Source: an uncultured Rhodospirillaceae bacterium
Lineage (GTDB): Bacteria; Pseudomonadota; Alphaproteobacteria; RF32; CAG-239
Length of the DNA: 5,557 nucleotides
NCBI GenBank assembly: GCA_900313185.1
Contig: OMQI01000034.1
Location: 1-5,557, forward strand
Reading direction: 5' to 3'
This document shows, in pieces, positions 5,308 to 5,557 of the stretch (the stretch's first letter is position 1; every line of letters starts with the position of its first letter). The translations under genes and the position numbers were made by a program. The notes below the pieces were generated by a model. It did not search any database. It was not told the DNA's origin and saw only the letters and a list, made by a program, of their open reading frames with translations.

Positions 5308-5350
5308 AAAAAAATCCCTCGTTGCTTTAGTGTCACGAAGGATTTTTTTT
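5308..5350 (+). terminator. Rho-independent terminator, possibly bidirectional
   Basis: A-run plus TCC (5308-5317) pairs with GGA plus T-run (5340-5350). After one C/A mismatch, TCGT (5319-5322) pairs with ACGA (5335-5338), closing a 12-nt loop. Eight T follow on the plus strand. The seven A upstream give a T-run on the minus strand as well, so it could stop transcription in both directions. Confidence 0.85.
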
Positions 5351-5406
5351 GCTTGCTTTTTAGAAAATTTTCGTCTAGTATGGCGGGTATCAATCTATTA
5401 TGAAGA

Positions 5407-5442
5407 TATAATTGGAAATTGGTTCTTTGTGCAAACAAAGAA
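5407..5442 (+). other. TATAAT box followed by an 8-bp hairpin with a GCAA tetraloop
   Basis: TATAAT at 5407-5412 has no good -35 partner. Just after the predicted transcription start, TTCTTTGT (5423-5430) and ACAAAGAA (5435-5442) form a perfect 8-bp stem, extendable by one G-U pair. The loop is GCAA, a stable GNRA tetraloop. Such a hairpin at the 5' end of an RNA could protect the message or be part of a structured RNA. Confidence 0.4.
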
Positions 5443-5464
5443 TACATATATCAGTAATCATTTA

Positions 5465-5557
5465 ATGTACGCCGGAGAGAACCTCTGCTCGTTAAAGTCG
5501 AGAAACAACTGCATTATGAGACGTAAAATTTTTGACATCTACAAAGCGTTACGCCAT
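5465..5557 (+). CDS. Possible start of an unrecognised gene, cut by the window edge
   Basis: From ATG 5465 the frame is open for 31 codons to the end of the window. The same frame has no stop back to 5303. The translation starts MYAGENLCSLKSRNNC and ends MRRKIFDIYKALRH, and a second in-frame ATG lies at 5516. The other two plus frames and the minus frames over this stretch are not comparably open. Base composition is less AT-rich than the sequence just upstream, which fits coding DNA or a structured RNA. No SD precedes either ATG. I recognise no family. Since the gene is truncated and lacks a ribosome site, this stays tentative. Confidence 0.3.
   Translation, partial: MYAGENLCSLKSRNNCIMRRKIFDIYKALRH

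Noticed and set aside
5468..5555. Direct repeat TACGCC (5468-5473 and 5550-5555) as an attachment or insertion site
   Set aside because: Six bases in about 90 is expected by chance, and no transposase or integrase is visible.
1..5557. CRISPR array, tRNA, rRNA or insertion sequence
   Set aside because: No regularly spaced repeats, cloverleaf sequence, rRNA signature, transposase or terminal inverted repeats were seen.

Overview
The window is AT-rich bacterial chromosome. The best taxonomic clue is Hfq, whose Sm2 segment (RRDGHTQLVYKHAVSTIMP) and hfq-hflX adjacency are typical of Alphaproteobacteria. HflX also carries the alphaproteobacterial-looking HVRDIANPDT stretch. A low-GC alphaproteobacterium, such as an uncultured gut or host-associated lineage, is an inference from these features and not a firm assignment.

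Left part (1-2129, minus strand). A tight operon reads right to left: a HAD-superfamily hydrolase (1414-2076), rmuC (58-1398), and the first 18 codons of a MurG/GT28-like glycosyltransferase that runs off the window (1-56). Gaps between the genes are 15 nt and 1 nt, and each gene has a Shine-Dalgarno (SD) sequence. An extended -10 promoter at 2102-2129 probably drives the unit. No terminator is visible.

Middle part (2246-4178, plus strand). Divergent from that operon lies hfq-hflX-lipoprotein. hfq (71 aa) and hflX (438 aa) overlap by one base (TAGTG), so HflX probably begins at GTG by translational coupling. A 132-aa lipoprotein follows 2 nt after hflX. Hfq keeps its Sm core, but by alignment with E. 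coli it has lost the proximal-face aromatic F42 (Glu here), F39 (Gln here) and most of the rim arginine patch.

Right part (4184-5108, plus strand). Three small membrane-protein genes follow. The first encodes a 23-aa charge-free transmembrane peptide. It has a consensus extended -10 promoter directly after the lipoprotein stop, a perfect SD, and its own terminator at 4375-4408. The second (53 aa, one transmembrane segment) and third (127 aa, about four to five) have no SD, and both have TATAAT exactly 18 nt before the ATG, implying very short leaders. A 14-bp perfect terminator hairpin ends this block at 5071-5108.

Far right (5109-5557). No sizeable complete gene is seen. There is a candidate small transcription unit, with -35/-10-like elements at 5134-5183, a 21-codon ORF at 5223-5288 and a terminator at 5308-5350. 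It could be an sRNA or a tiny-protein mRNA. Beyond it are a TATAAT, an 8-bp hairpin with a GCAA loop (5423-5442), and a reading frame open to the window edge that may be the start of an unrecognised gene.
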